Of a stretch of 64,000 nucleotides of DNA, positions 43,758-52,006 are shown piece by piece. Under the pieces are notes generated by a model, which worked only from the letters and a program-made list of their open reading frames with translations, was not told the origin of the DNA and did not search any database. How positions within the stretch are numbered: position 1 is the first letter of the stretch; each line of letters opens with the position of its first letter. The DNA lies in the NCBI RefSeq assembly GCF_008729015.1, contig NZ_RKSM01000001.1, forward strand, positions 2,914,001-2,978,000, given 5' to 3'. Source of the DNA: Haloarcula sp. CBA1129 (GTDB lineage: Archaea; Halobacteriota; Halobacteria; Halobacteriales; Haloarculaceae). The translations under genes were made by a program, and so were the position numbers.

Positions 43758-44618
43758 ATGACAGTAGTTATCAAAGTCGGTGGCGCTCGCGCGGTCGACC
43801 CCGCGGGGGCGCTTGCGGACGTGGCATCGCTCGTGGCCGATGGTGAACAGGTCGTCGTGGTACACGGCGGCTCCACCAAAGTCGACGAAACGCTCGAACG
43901 GCTCGGCGTCGAGCCCGAATACGTCGAGACGCCGTCGGGCGTCGTCGGCCGGTTCACGGACGAGACCACGATGGAGGTGTTCGAGATGGCGTTTGGCCAC
44001 CTCAACACCCAGCTCGTCGCCGGCCTCCAGAGCGAGGGCGTCGATGCGGTCGGTCTCAACGGCGTCGACGGCAAACTGCTCTACGGACCGCGCAAGTCCG
44101 CAGTGCGGGTCGTCGAGGACGGCAAGAAGAAGATTCGCCGTGGCGACCACTCGGGCACCATCAAGCAGGTCAACGGCGACCTGCTAGAATCGCTGCTTGA
44201 CGACGGGTACACGCCTGTCGCTGCGCCGCCGATGGCCGGAGACGACGACGGCGAAGTGATTCCGGTGAACACCGATGCCGACCGCTCGGCGGCGGCTATC
44301 GCCGGCGAACTCGACGCGCAGCTGGTACTCCTGACCGATGTCGAGGGCGTCTACGCTGACCCCGATGACCCGTCGACGCTCATCGAATCGGTCGAGACGG
44401 CAGCCGACTGGGACGCTCTCGAAGACGCCGCCGAGGGATTCATGGGCCGGAAAATCATGGCCGTCGAGGAGGCGCTCGATGGCGGCGCGTCCGAGGCGGT
44501 CGTGGCCGACGCCAACGCCGAGTCGCCGATTCTGTCGGCACTCGATGGCGGCGGGACCCACGTCCACGCGAGCGCACTCGAACAGGACACAGACCAGACA
44601 GCGACGGAGGAACAATGA
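43758..44618 (+). CDS. argB: LysW-glutamate kinase (acetylglutamate kinase family)
   Basis: A 286-residue amino-acid kinase that phosphorylates the side-chain carboxyl of LysW-bound glutamate. The phosphate loop is TVVIKVGGARAVDP. VVVHGGSTKVDETLERLG lies in the substrate site, and the NAG-kinase-like VIPVNTDADRSAAAIAGEL and LTDVEGVYADPDD sit towards the C-terminus. GGARAVDP replaces the GGSA of classical ArgB, as in LysZ. It sits 19 bases after argC and overlaps the next gene by four bases. Confidence 0.92.
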   Translation: MTVVIKVGGARAVDPAGALADVASLVADGEQVVVVHGGSTKVDETLERLGVEPEYVETPSGVVGRFTDETTMEVFEMAFGHLNTQLVAGLQSEGVDAVGLNGVDGKLLYGPRKSAVRVVEDGKKKIRRGDHSGTIKQVNGDLLESLLDDGYTPVAAPPMAGDDDGEVIPVNTDADRSAAAIAGELDAQLVLLTDVEGVYADPDDPSTLIESVETAADWDALEDAAEGFMGRKIMAVEEALDGGASEAVVADANAESPILSALDGGGTHVHASALEQDTDQTATEEQ

Positions 44619-45742
44619 GCGGATTCGTCTTCAACGAGAAACCCATCCAGATCGAACGTGGCGACGGTGCCTACGTCTACGACGACGGCGGCACAGAGTA
44701 CTTAGACATGGGCGCGTCCTACGCCTGTGTCCCGCTGGGACACGGTCACCCGGCGGTCCAGAGCGCCGTCAGCGAGCAGCTAGAGAAGCTCACGTACGTC
44801 CAAGCGTCGTACCCCAACGCCGAGCGGACGGCCCTGTACGAACTGCTCGCCGACACCGCGCCGGACCCGATTGAGAAGACTTGGCTCTGTAACTCCGGGA
44901 CCGAGGCCAACGAGGCCGCGCTGAAGTTCGCCCGCTCGGCGACGGGCAACTCCAAAATCGTTGCGACGATGCAGGGCTTCCACGGCCGGACGATGGGCGC
45001 GCTGGCGACCACGTGGAAGAACAAGTACAAGAAGCCCTACGAGCCGCTTATCGGCGACGTGGAGTTCGTCCCCTACGACGACAGCGAGGCACTGGCCGAG
45101 GCCGTCGACGAGGACACCGCCGCGTTCATCGTCGAACCGGTTCAGGGCGAGGGCGGCATCAACCCGGCTTCCGACGGCTACCTCGAAGCAGCGCGGGAGA
45201 TTACCGAAGACGCCGGCGCGGCGCTCATCTTCGACGAGGTCCAGACCGGCATGGGCCGGACCGGCGCGCTGTGGAACTCCCAGCGCGCCGCTGTCGCACC
45301 TGACATGATAACCGCGGCGAAGGGGCTGGGCAACGGCCTCCCCGTCGGCGCGACGCTGTGTCGCGACTGGATCGCCGAGAACTACGGCTCCCACGCCTCG
45401 ACGTTCTCCGGGGGGCCGGTCATCTCAGCGGCCGCCGGCGCGACCGTCTCGACCGTCGTCGAGGACGACGTTCCGGAAAACGCCGCCGCGATGGGCGACT
45501 ACCTCCTGACCGAACTGGAAGCGGCCATCGGCGACGACGTGCGGGACATCCGTGGCGAGGGCCTGATGATCGGCGTCGAGGTCGGTCGCGGCGCGAACGC
45601 GGCGCTGAAGGAACTCGCGCTGAACCATCAGGTGCTCGCACTGCCGGCCGGCCGGACCGTCGTCCGCCTGCTCCCGCCGCTGACCATCGACGAGGACCAC
45701 GCCGACGCCGTCGTCGACGCGATGGCGGAGGTGGTGGGATGA
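44615..45742 (+). CDS. argD: LysW-ornithine aminotransferase (ArgD/LysJ)
   Basis: A 375-residue class III PLP aminotransferase turning the LysW-bound semialdehyde into the ornithine derivative. CNSGTEANEAALKFAR, MQGFHGRTMGALATTW and IFDEVQTGMGRTG all match. The PLP lysine lies in ITAAKGLGNGLPVGA. The C-terminal MIGVEVGRGANAALKEL and PAGRTVVRLLPPLT are typical. It is shorter than most bacterial ArgD proteins, as is LysJ. Four-base overlaps join it to both neighbours, implying tightly coupled translation. Confidence 0.93.
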   Translation: MSGFVFNEKPIQIERGDGAYVYDDGGTEYLDMGASYACVPLGHGHPAVQSAVSEQLEKLTYVQASYPNAERTALYELLADTAPDPIEKTWLCNSGTEANEAALKFARSATGNSKIVATMQGFHGRTMGALATTWKNKYKKPYEPLIGDVEFVPYDDSEALAEAVDEDTAAFIVEPVQGEGGINPASDGYLEAAREITEDAGAALIFDEVQTGMGRTGALWNSQRAAVAPDMITAAKGLGNGLPVGATLCRDWIAENYGSHASTFSGGPVISAAAGATVSTVVEDDVPENAAAMGDYLLTELEAAIGDDVRDIRGEGLMIGVEVGRGANAALKELALNHQVLALPAGRTVVRLLPPLTIDEDHADAVVDAMAEVVG

Positions 45743-46800
45743 GCGAAGCAGCGACTCAGGAAGCCGACACCGAGGCACGGGACCTGCTGGAAGCGATTGT
45801 TCGCACGCCATCGGTCTCGCGCAACGAGGGCGAGGCGGCCCAGCGGCTGGTCGAGTTCTTCGAGGCCCACGGCCGCGAGGCGTGGCTCGACGAGGTCGGC
45901 AACGTTCGTGCGCCCGCCGACGATGGCGTCTTGCTCACCTCGCACATCGACACGGTTCCGGGGGACATTCCGGTCCGTGTCGAGGAGACAGACGAGGGCG
46001 ACGTGCTGTGGGGCCGCGGCAGCGTCGACGCGAAGGGACCGCTGTGTGCGATGGCCGTCGCGGCCGTCCGCACCGGGGCCTCGTTCGTCGGCGTCGTCGG
46101 CGAAGAGGTCGACTCGAAGGGCGGGCGGTTCCTCGTCGAGGACCGCGACTCGGCACCCGACGCGGTCATCAACGGCGAACCCTCCGGCTGGGAGGGCATC
46201 ACGCTGGGCTACCGCGGCCTGCTGGCTGGGACCTACGTCGCGACCAGCGAGTCCGGCCACTCCTCGCGCCCGGAGAACAACGCTATTCAGGATGCCATCG
46301 ACTGGTGGTCGTCGGTCGACGAGGAGTTCGACGACGACGAGTGGCATCCGGTGTTCGAGCAGGTCACCTGCAAACCCGTCGACTTCGAGGGTGGCCCTTC
46401 CACTGACGGCCTCTCAGTCGAGGCGACAATGGACGTGCAACTGCGGGTCCCGCCGGAGTACACCACCGACGAGATCCGAGAGATAGCTGACGGCTATCTG
46501 TCGAACGGGACCGTCAACTGGAACGACAGGGTCGAGCCGGTGATGCAGAGCCCTCGGACCAGCGCCGCCAGAGCGTTCCGTGCTGCGATTCGGCAGCAGG
46601 GCGGTGAGCCCACGCTCCTCCGCAAGACCGGGACCAGCGACATGAATGTCTACGCGAAAGCGTGGGACTGTCCGATGGTGACCTACGGACCCGGCGACTC
46701 CGATCTTGATCACGCACCGAACGAGCACCTCCCGCTCAAGGAGTACGACCGCTCCGTTGCGGTGCTTGAAACCGCGACCGAACGCCTACTGGAGGACTGA
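45739..46800 (+). CDS. argE: LysW-ornithine hydrolase (ArgE/LysK family)
   Basis: A 353-residue M20-family metallohydrolase releasing ornithine from LysW. Metal-site motifs are LLTSHIDTVPGD (His and Asp) and WGRGSVDAKGPLCAM (bridging Asp). VVGEEVDSKGGRFLV supplies the catalytic Glu, and RKTGTSDMNVYAKAWDCP lies near the end. It is the LysK type, which cleaves the isopeptide link to the carrier. The ATG at 45739 overlaps the argD stop. Frames further upstream lie within argD and are ignored. Confidence 0.93.
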   Translation: MSEAATQEADTEARDLLEAIVRTPSVSRNEGEAAQRLVEFFEAHGREAWLDEVGNVRAPADDGVLLTSHIDTVPGDIPVRVEETDEGDVLWGRGSVDAKGPLCAMAVAAVRTGASFVGVVGEEVDSKGGRFLVEDRDSAPDAVINGEPSGWEGITLGYRGLLAGTYVATSESGHSSRPENNAIQDAIDWWSSVDEEFDDDEWHPVFEQVTCKPVDFEGGPSTDGLSVEATMDVQLRVPPEYTTDEIREIADGYLSNGTVNWNDRVEPVMQSPRTSAARAFRAAIRQQGGEPTLLRKTGTSDMNVYAKAWDCPMVTYGPGDSDLDHAPNEHLPLKEYDRSVAVLETATERLLED

Positions 46801-46801
46801 T

Positions 46802-47698
46802 ATGGATCTACTTGATGTCGACGACCTCACGACCGACGAACTGGCGACCGTCCTCGACCGCGCCGCGGCAATCAAGGCCAACCACGGCGGGGGGAGTACA
46901 AGCGACCTGCTCGATCAGCAGACGCTGGGGATGATCTTCGAGAAGCCCTCGACGCGAACCCGCGTCTCCTTCGAGACGGGGATGACGCAACTGGGCGGCC
47001 ACGCCGTGTTCCTCGGTCCCGACGACATCCATCTGGGCCACGGCGAACCGGTGAAAGACACCGCCCGCGCACTCGGGCGATACGTGGATTTCATCATGGC
47101 GCGCGTGTTCGATCACGCTGACGCCGAGGAACTGGCCGAGTACGCCGAGGTCCCGGTTATCAATGGGCTAACCGACGACGCCCATCCCTGTCAGACGCTC
47201 GCGGACCTGCTGACCATCCGCGAGCAGTTCGGGGACTTCGAGGACATCTCCGTGGCGTGGGTCGGTGACGGCAACAACGTCTGCCAGTCCTTCGTCATCG
47301 GCGCAGCGATGGTCGGGCTCGACCTCACCGTCGCCACCCCAGAGGGCTACGGCATCTCCGACGATGTGGCCGACCGCGCCGCCGCTTTCGGAAACGCGCC
47401 TGAGACGACCCACGACCCCGAGGCTGCAGTTGCCGACGCCGACGTGGTGTACTCTGACGTGTGGGTCAGTATGGGACAAGAAGACCAGCGCGGCCAGAAA
47501 CTCGAAGACTTCGAAGGGTTCCAGATCACGACGGACTTGCTCGAACACCGACCGTTCATGCACTGCCTGCCCGCCCACCGTGGCGAGGAGGTCACTGACG
47601 ACGCCATCGAGTCGGACAACGCCGTCGTCTGGGACCAAGCAGAGAACCGCCTGCACGCTCAGAAAGGACTGCTCGCGTGGCTGGCCGAACAGGAATAG
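46802..47698 (+). CDS. argF: Ornithine carbamoyltransferase
   Basis: A 298-residue enzyme making citrulline from ornithine and carbamoyl phosphate. The carbamoyl-phosphate loop is FEKPSTRTRVSFE. VINGLTDDAHPCQTLADLLTI includes the HPCQ motif, and WVGDGNNVCQSF follows. The ornithine-binding SMG loop is VWVSMGQE, and HCLPAHRGEEV supplies the catalytic Cys region. It begins one base after the argE stop and ends the seven-gene operon. Its product feeds argG and argH upstream, so the locus encodes the whole route from glutamate to arginine. Confidence 0.95.
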   Translation: MDLLDVDDLTTDELATVLDRAAAIKANHGGGSTSDLLDQQTLGMIFEKPSTRTRVSFETGMTQLGGHAVFLGPDDIHLGHGEPVKDTARALGRYVDFIMARVFDHADAEELAEYAEVPVINGLTDDAHPCQTLADLLTIREQFGDFEDISVAWVGDGNNVCQSFVIGAAMVGLDLTVATPEGYGISDDVADRAAAFGNAPETTHDPEAAVADADVVYSDVWVSMGQEDQRGQKLEDFEGFQITTDLLEHRPFMHCLPAHRGEEVTDDAIESDNAVVWDQAENRLHAQKGLLAWLAEQE

Positions 47699-47791
47699 CC
47701 CGCCCCGAACGGAGTGGGTGCGATTTCTTGTCACCGAACGACCTGCGTTGCTCGGCTGTCGAGCCTTGCTTCGCTCCGCTCAGACCAAGCT

Positions 47792-47825
47792 TTGGGTGAG
47801 TGCTGAGCGTGTAGCGCTCACCCAA
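47792..47825. terminator. Hairpin between convergent argF and PRTase-HAD genes
   Basis: TTGGGTGAG (47792-47800) pairs with CTCACCCAA (47817-47825), and an inner GCT/AGC pairing extends the stem past one mismatch. It lies between two gene ends and could stop transcription from either side, though no long T-run is seen. Confidence 0.45.
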
Positions 47826-47841
47826 GCCGGAAGCGAGTGGT

Positions 47842-48819
47842 CTAGAGAAGCATCGACGAGGCCCGCTTGACGAAGTCCACCGGGTCTGACCTGAACTGGT
47901 CGACGTACCTGAACGGGTCGGATTTGACGGCCTCAACTGACATCCGGCCGTTTCTGGCGACACGGTTCAGATACCCCTGCCGGAGCATCCGGTTTTGTTC
48001 CTTGCTGTAGACGGGCTTGTTCGTCTGTATGGCTATCGTTCGGGCCTGTGAGTGTGCGCTTTCGATGAACAGTCTGGCGTCTGAGGATTGGTACACCCCA
48101 GCCTTGTACTCCCCGTGGTTGCCTGCGGCGACCCGTGTGGCCTTGTCCGGATACTGCATCATCACCAGTTCGTCGTACTCGATCCCGTGCTCGTCGAGCC
48201 AGGCGGCGGTCTCGCTGCGGTACTTCTCCAGCCGACAGGTGACGATTTTCCCGATTTCCACCGAGGGAACACAGATCGGATCGACAGTCGAAATAAACTC
48301 CCGGTATTTCGGCCCATCGTCGTTCTCTTCGGGCGTCGGGTCGCGACAGAGGATGCCGTCTAGGTCGACACAGGAGTCCATAAGGAAGTCGTGGTGCATC
48401 ATGTTCCACTCGAATACTCTCGGGAACGGCAGGGTTCGTGCGTACGTATCGACGAACCGCTCGGACCCCTCGTCCACGTACACAGCGCCGTAGTACACGT
48501 CTGCGGACAGATCAAACCCGTCAATTGTCGACTGTGCATCGGTCATTTCGCTCCCGGTGTAGACGGTGTCGTCGACGACCAGTATCTTCGAGAACTTCGA
48601 GAGGTCGAACTCGCCGTCGTACCGTTCCCCCGTCTGGAGGAGCCTGCCCTCCCGCAACCCATCGATATCCGTCATCGGGAGATTGAGATGTAGTGAGAGT
48701 AAGTTTGACACTAGCATCCCGCTTCTGGGTATTCCGACGATCAGATCCAAGCCGTCTGGTAGATCGACGATCCACTCCTGCGTATCAGCACTGAGATGAT
48801 CGAAACTCCTGTAATTCAT
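47842..48819 (-). CDS. Phosphoribosyltransferase-HAD fusion protein
   Basis: A 325-residue two-domain protein. The N-terminal PRTase-like domain has the PRPP-binding signature KILVVDDTVYTGSEMTDA (78-95) and VGIPRSGMLVSNLL. From about residue 138, FEWNMMHHDFLMDSCVDLDGILCRDP opens a HAD-like domain with DLDG at 152-155. The tail is basic and helical. Family members with this fusion occur in genomes with surface-polysaccharide clusters, but the substrate is unknown. Codon use is less GC-biased than its neighbours, and the upstream 520 bases are A+T-rich, so acquisition by transfer is possible. Confidence 0.8.
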   Translation of the reverse strand: MNYRSFDHLSADTQEWIVDLPDGLDLIVGIPRSGMLVSNLLSLHLNLPMTDIDGLREGRLLQTGERYDGEFDLSKFSKILVVDDTVYTGSEMTDAQSTIDGFDLSADVYYGAVYVDEGSERFVDTYARTLPFPRVFEWNMMHHDFLMDSCVDLDGILCRDPTPEENDDGPKYREFISTVDPICVPSVEIGKIVTCRLEKYRSETAAWLDEHGIEYDELVMMQYPDKATRVAAGNHGEYKAGVYQSSDARLFIESAHSQARTIAIQTNKPVYSKEQNRMLRQGYLNRVARNGRMSVEAVKSDPFRYVDQFRSDPVDFVKRASSMLL

Positions 48820-49341
48820 TGGTTTCTGGGATTGGGAAGTATTAGCACTCTCATCGTCGCTCGGTCACCACGAAGAGCAATGCGCTTACTTCTTTTATAA
48901 CTGACATTAGTGGGTGAGTATTAATGCTTTTGATTTGTAACTAGATAGCACATTCGGATGCGAATATGAGTAAACAGTGACAATTCCTTCCGGATGGGGG
49001 TGATTCTCCACCCGAAACAGCACCCTTTTTGATGTGTTTGGCAATCATTTTCACAGTATGGTTGCTGCTGGAGTCCTGCTAGCTCGTGACTCCAACTGAA
49101 CCGGTGGTTGTGTTGCTACATTCGACACCTGCTCGCATGGGTACGCCTTCCGAGCAACGGCCATACTGTCGGCTGTAAGTCTATGACGAATTTCGCCACC
49201 CCGGGGTGGCGAATATCTTGCAATAGTTACAGCCAACAGTACCCACAGCTCTGAACCGCATGGTAGCGGCCAGAGCCGATGCCACGGGGTGAGGTTGAGG
49301 TAACGACCCAGTTTATCCGAGTTGGAACAGTACAGATGGGT
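48820..49341. other. A+T-rich gene-free island with a perfect 22-base palindrome
   Basis: No gene is supported in 522 bases. The left half is markedly A+T-rich for this genome. A perfect 22-base palindrome lies at 49192-49213. The region is consistent with an old insertion or with the control region of the flanking genes. Confidence 0.6.
49192..49213. repeat. Perfect 22-base palindrome
   Basis: The left arm TTCGCCACCCC (49192-49202) is followed at once by its exact complement (49203-49213), with no spacer. It lies about 130 bases before the start of the TrmB-like regulator gene. Confidence 0.85.
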
Positions 49342-49731
49342 ATGTCTGTCAACCCGTCCCCGGACCGGGTCCACGAGCTGATGGTCGACGACGAACCGAA
49401 TCTCTCGGACGTGATGGCCTGTGTTTTCGGCGTGCAGGAACACGAGGTACGGACGTATCAGACATTACTTGAGACGCCTGCAAGCACCGTCGAGGAACTC
49501 GCTGACGAACTCGGCCGGGACCGCTCGAACGTCAATCGGTCGCTGTCGACACTCCGTGAGAAGGGGCTCGCGACACGAAAACGGCGGTTGCTCGACGGTG
49601 GCGGCCACGTGTACCAGTACACCGCGACACCGCTGCCGAGGGCCCGCGAACTGATGCACGAGACCCTCGACGAGTGGACTACCGCAGTCCATCGCCGTAT
49701 CGACGAGTTCGACGCCTCGGCCGACGAGTAG
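49342..49731 (+). CDS. TrmB-like winged-helix transcription regulator
   Basis: A 129-residue DNA-binding protein. After MSVNPSPDRVHELMVDDEPN comes the winged helix (about 20-95). YQTLLETPASTVEELADELG leads into RDRSNVNRSLSTLREKGLAT, the recognition helix, and the wing ends GGGHVYQYTATPL. A C-terminal helix (ARELMHETLDEWTTAVHRRI) may dimerise. No ligand domain is present, so it is a short TrmB-type factor. The ATG at 49342 is chosen; 49336 would add two residues. The palindrome upstream is a candidate binding site. Confidence 0.83.
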   Translation: MSVNPSPDRVHELMVDDEPNLSDVMACVFGVQEHEVRTYQTLLETPASTVEELADELGRDRSNVNRSLSTLREKGLATRKRRLLDGGGHVYQYTATPLPRARELMHETLDEWTTAVHRRIDEFDASADE

Positions 49732-49793
49732 CTGGTCCGGCGTTGCGACCGGCAACCGTCCGACTTTTGCCCGGTGGGGGCGTGGTCCCGACA

Positions 49794-51173
49794 ATGGCTG
49801 ACTTGGAACTCACCGACGACGTGCCGCCGGCTGCCGACGACGGCGTCTGGCTGGCCTGTATCGAGTGTGGTGAGACGTTCGCTCCCTTCGACGCGATCCG
49901 CTACACCTGCGATGACTGTGACGGCCTGCTTGAGGTCCGCTACGACGACCTGCCGACCTTCGACGAGTTCGAGGGGTCGGGCGTCTGGCGGTACAACGCC
50001 GCTCTGCCCTTCGAAGAGGGCGTCACGCTTCCCGAGGGCGATACGCCGCTACACGAGATGCCCCGCCTGAAGGAGGATATCGGCGTCGACGCGCTCCGCG
50101 TGAAACACGAGGGAATGAACCCCACCGGTTCGTTCAAGGACCGCGGCATGACCGTCGGTGTCCGAGTCGCCCAAGAGGTCGGTGTCGACCGACTGGCCTG
50201 TGCCTCCACCGGCAACACCTCCGCGGCGCTTGCGGCTTACGGCGCTCGCGGCGGCATGGAGACGCTCGTCCTCCTCCCCGCCGGGAAGGTCGCCGCCGGG
50301 AAAATCGCACAGGCGAGCCTCCACCGTGCGCGGATTCTGGAGGTCGACGGCAACTTCGACCAGTGTCTCGACATCGTACAGGACCTCGCGGCCCGTGGCG
50401 AGGCCTACCTGCTGAACTCGTTGAACCCCTTCCGTCTGGAGGGCCAGAAGACCATCGGGCTGGAGATTATGGAGGAGTTCTACGCCGACAACGGCGAGTA
50501 CCCGGACCGCATCGTCCTGCCGGTCGGCAACGCCGGCAACACTGCGGCGCTGTACAAGTGCTTCCGCGAACTCGTCAAGGCCGGTGCGATCACCGAGGAT
50601 CAGGTCCCCAAGCTCACTGGCGTTCAGGCCGACGGAGCCGCCCCGATGGTCGAGGCCATCGAGAACGGCTACGAGGACACCCGCCGCTGGGAAGACGTCG
50701 AGACCCGAGCGACCGCCATCCGTATCGGGAACCCGGTCAACGCGCCGAAGGCGCTCCCGGGCATTCGAGAGACTGGCGGTACCGCCGTCGCCGTCTCCGA
50801 CGAGGAAATCACCGAAGCACAGCGCGACATCGCCGGGGAAGGCGTCGGCGTCGAACCGGCCTCTGCGGCCTCCGTTGCGGGCCTCCGGAAACTCCGCCGC
50901 GAGGGTGAGGTCGACAGCGACGAGTCGGTCGTCTGCCTGACGACGGGCCACCTGCTCAAAGACCCCGAAGCAGCTGCCGAAGCCGGGAACGAGCCGGAAC
51001 CGGTCGCAAACAGCACCGAGGCCGTGCTGGAACTCATCGAGGAACCGTCGTCGGTCACTGACACGGTTCGGCGACAGGTCTCGAAGGCCACCGACGCACC
51101 GCTGGTCCCAGCGCTGGTCGCCGGCGGTCTTGGCGTTGCGTACCTGTATCGGAAGCTCCGCTCGAAAGAGTAA
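49794..51173 (+). CDS. thrC: Threonine synthase with hydrophobic C-terminal tail
   Basis: A 459-residue PLP enzyme converting phosphohomoserine to threonine. An N-terminal zinc-ribbon-like segment (CIECGETF and CDDCDGLLEV) precedes EGMNPTGSFKDRGM, where the lysine binds PLP. CASTGNTSAALAAYGARGG and the phosphate loop PVGNAGNTAALYK follow. Beyond the usual end is an acidic linker and a final segment APLVPALVAGGLGVAYLYRKL (about 434-455) that looks like a membrane anchor. The window also holds aspartate kinase, the first enzyme of the same pathway. Confidence 0.92.
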   Translation: MADLELTDDVPPAADDGVWLACIECGETFAPFDAIRYTCDDCDGLLEVRYDDLPTFDEFEGSGVWRYNAALPFEEGVTLPEGDTPLHEMPRLKEDIGVDALRVKHEGMNPTGSFKDRGMTVGVRVAQEVGVDRLACASTGNTSAALAAYGARGGMETLVLLPAGKVAAGKIAQASLHRARILEVDGNFDQCLDIVQDLAARGEAYLLNSLNPFRLEGQKTIGLEIMEEFYADNGEYPDRIVLPVGNAGNTAALYKCFRELVKAGAITEDQVPKLTGVQADGAAPMVEAIENGYEDTRRWEDVETRATAIRIGNPVNAPKALPGIRETGGTAVAVSDEEITEAQRDIAGEGVGVEPASAASVAGLRKLRREGEVDSDESVVCLTTGHLLKDPEAAAEAGNEPEPVANSTEAVLELIEEPSSVTDTVRRQVSKATDAPLVPALVAGGLGVAYLYRKLRSKE

Positions 51174-51331
51174 CCTGACACACAGGGGTTCTCCACTCGC
51201 CGTTTCAGCCCAGCAGACATATCTATCTGGCTCGGGAACGTCAACACAATGACCGGACAGAGACCGGTAGTACATGCGGTGGGGCAGATTCCGGACGGAA
51301 CACTCCCGACAGCACCGTCTCAGGTGGCACT

Positions 51332-52006
51332 GTGACGGGCGTCTACGAGCGGGCGCTCGGCGACGCGGCGGCCGACCTCCATCCGAAGGTTCGCGACCGG
51401 TACAGCCTCGCTCCCGACGACGGGACGGTCTGTGTCGGCCGCGGCGAGATGGACATCACCCGCGGGACGCTCGTCTTGCCGGCGCTCTACGCGATGACGA
51501 CCCAGAACATGCTGTTTCCCGAAGCCGGTGAGGATGTGCCGTTTTCAGTGACGACGGTGGCCTACACGACGGCTGGTGGTCACGAGGCCATGACGACCCG
51601 CCGCGCCTTCGACTTCGGCGACACCACCCGTCTGTTCGACTCGCTGACGGTCTGGGACGCCGAAGCCGAGCGGCTGCTTGATTTCCTTGGGACTCGCGGC
51701 CGCATCGCCAGCGAACTCCACCCGCGGGTCGAGGACGGCGCGCTCGTGGTCGCCGGCGGCCGGCAGTGGGCCCGTCTGGGCAACCGCTACGTCCCGCTAC
51801 CGGGGCCGCTGGCCGCCGATGTTGAGGTGCGTGACCGTTACGACGAGGCCGACGAGCGGTACCACGTCACCGCGACCGTCGAGAACGGTCTCGTGGGCCA
51901 CATGCTCGGCTATCGCGGGACGTTCACGCAGAACCAGACTGCCAGCGACGGGACGCCTGACGACCTCCGAATCGTCCCCGGGCTTGACCGACTCCCGCCG
52001 CAATGA
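51332..52006 (+). CDS. DUF4166 domain protein
   Basis: A 224-residue soluble protein with YERALGDAAADLHPKVRDRY near the start, RGEMDITRG, RRAFDFGDTTRLFDSL, and the C-terminal VENGLVGHMLGYRGTF. These fit DUF4166, which in Bacillus is linked to YndJ. The start is GTG 51332, inside the stop of a tiny upstream frame. Its stop overlaps the start of the YndJ gene by four bases, so the two are one unit. The biochemical role is unknown. Confidence 0.78.
   Translation: MTGVYERALGDAAADLHPKVRDRYSLAPDDGTVCVGRGEMDITRGTLVLPALYAMTTQNMLFPEAGEDVPFSVTTVAYTTAGGHEAMTTRRAFDFGDTTRLFDSLTVWDAEAERLLDFLGTRGRIASELHPRVEDGALVVAGGRQWARLGNRYVPLPGPLAADVEVRDRYDEADERYHVTATVENGLVGHMLGYRGTFTQNQTASDGTPDDLRIVPGLDRLPPQ

Noticed and set aside
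51249-51333. 28-codon ATG frame ending in the DUF4166 start codon
   Set aside because: The coupling to GTG 51332 is suggestive of a leader peptide, but nothing beyond the overlap supports translation.
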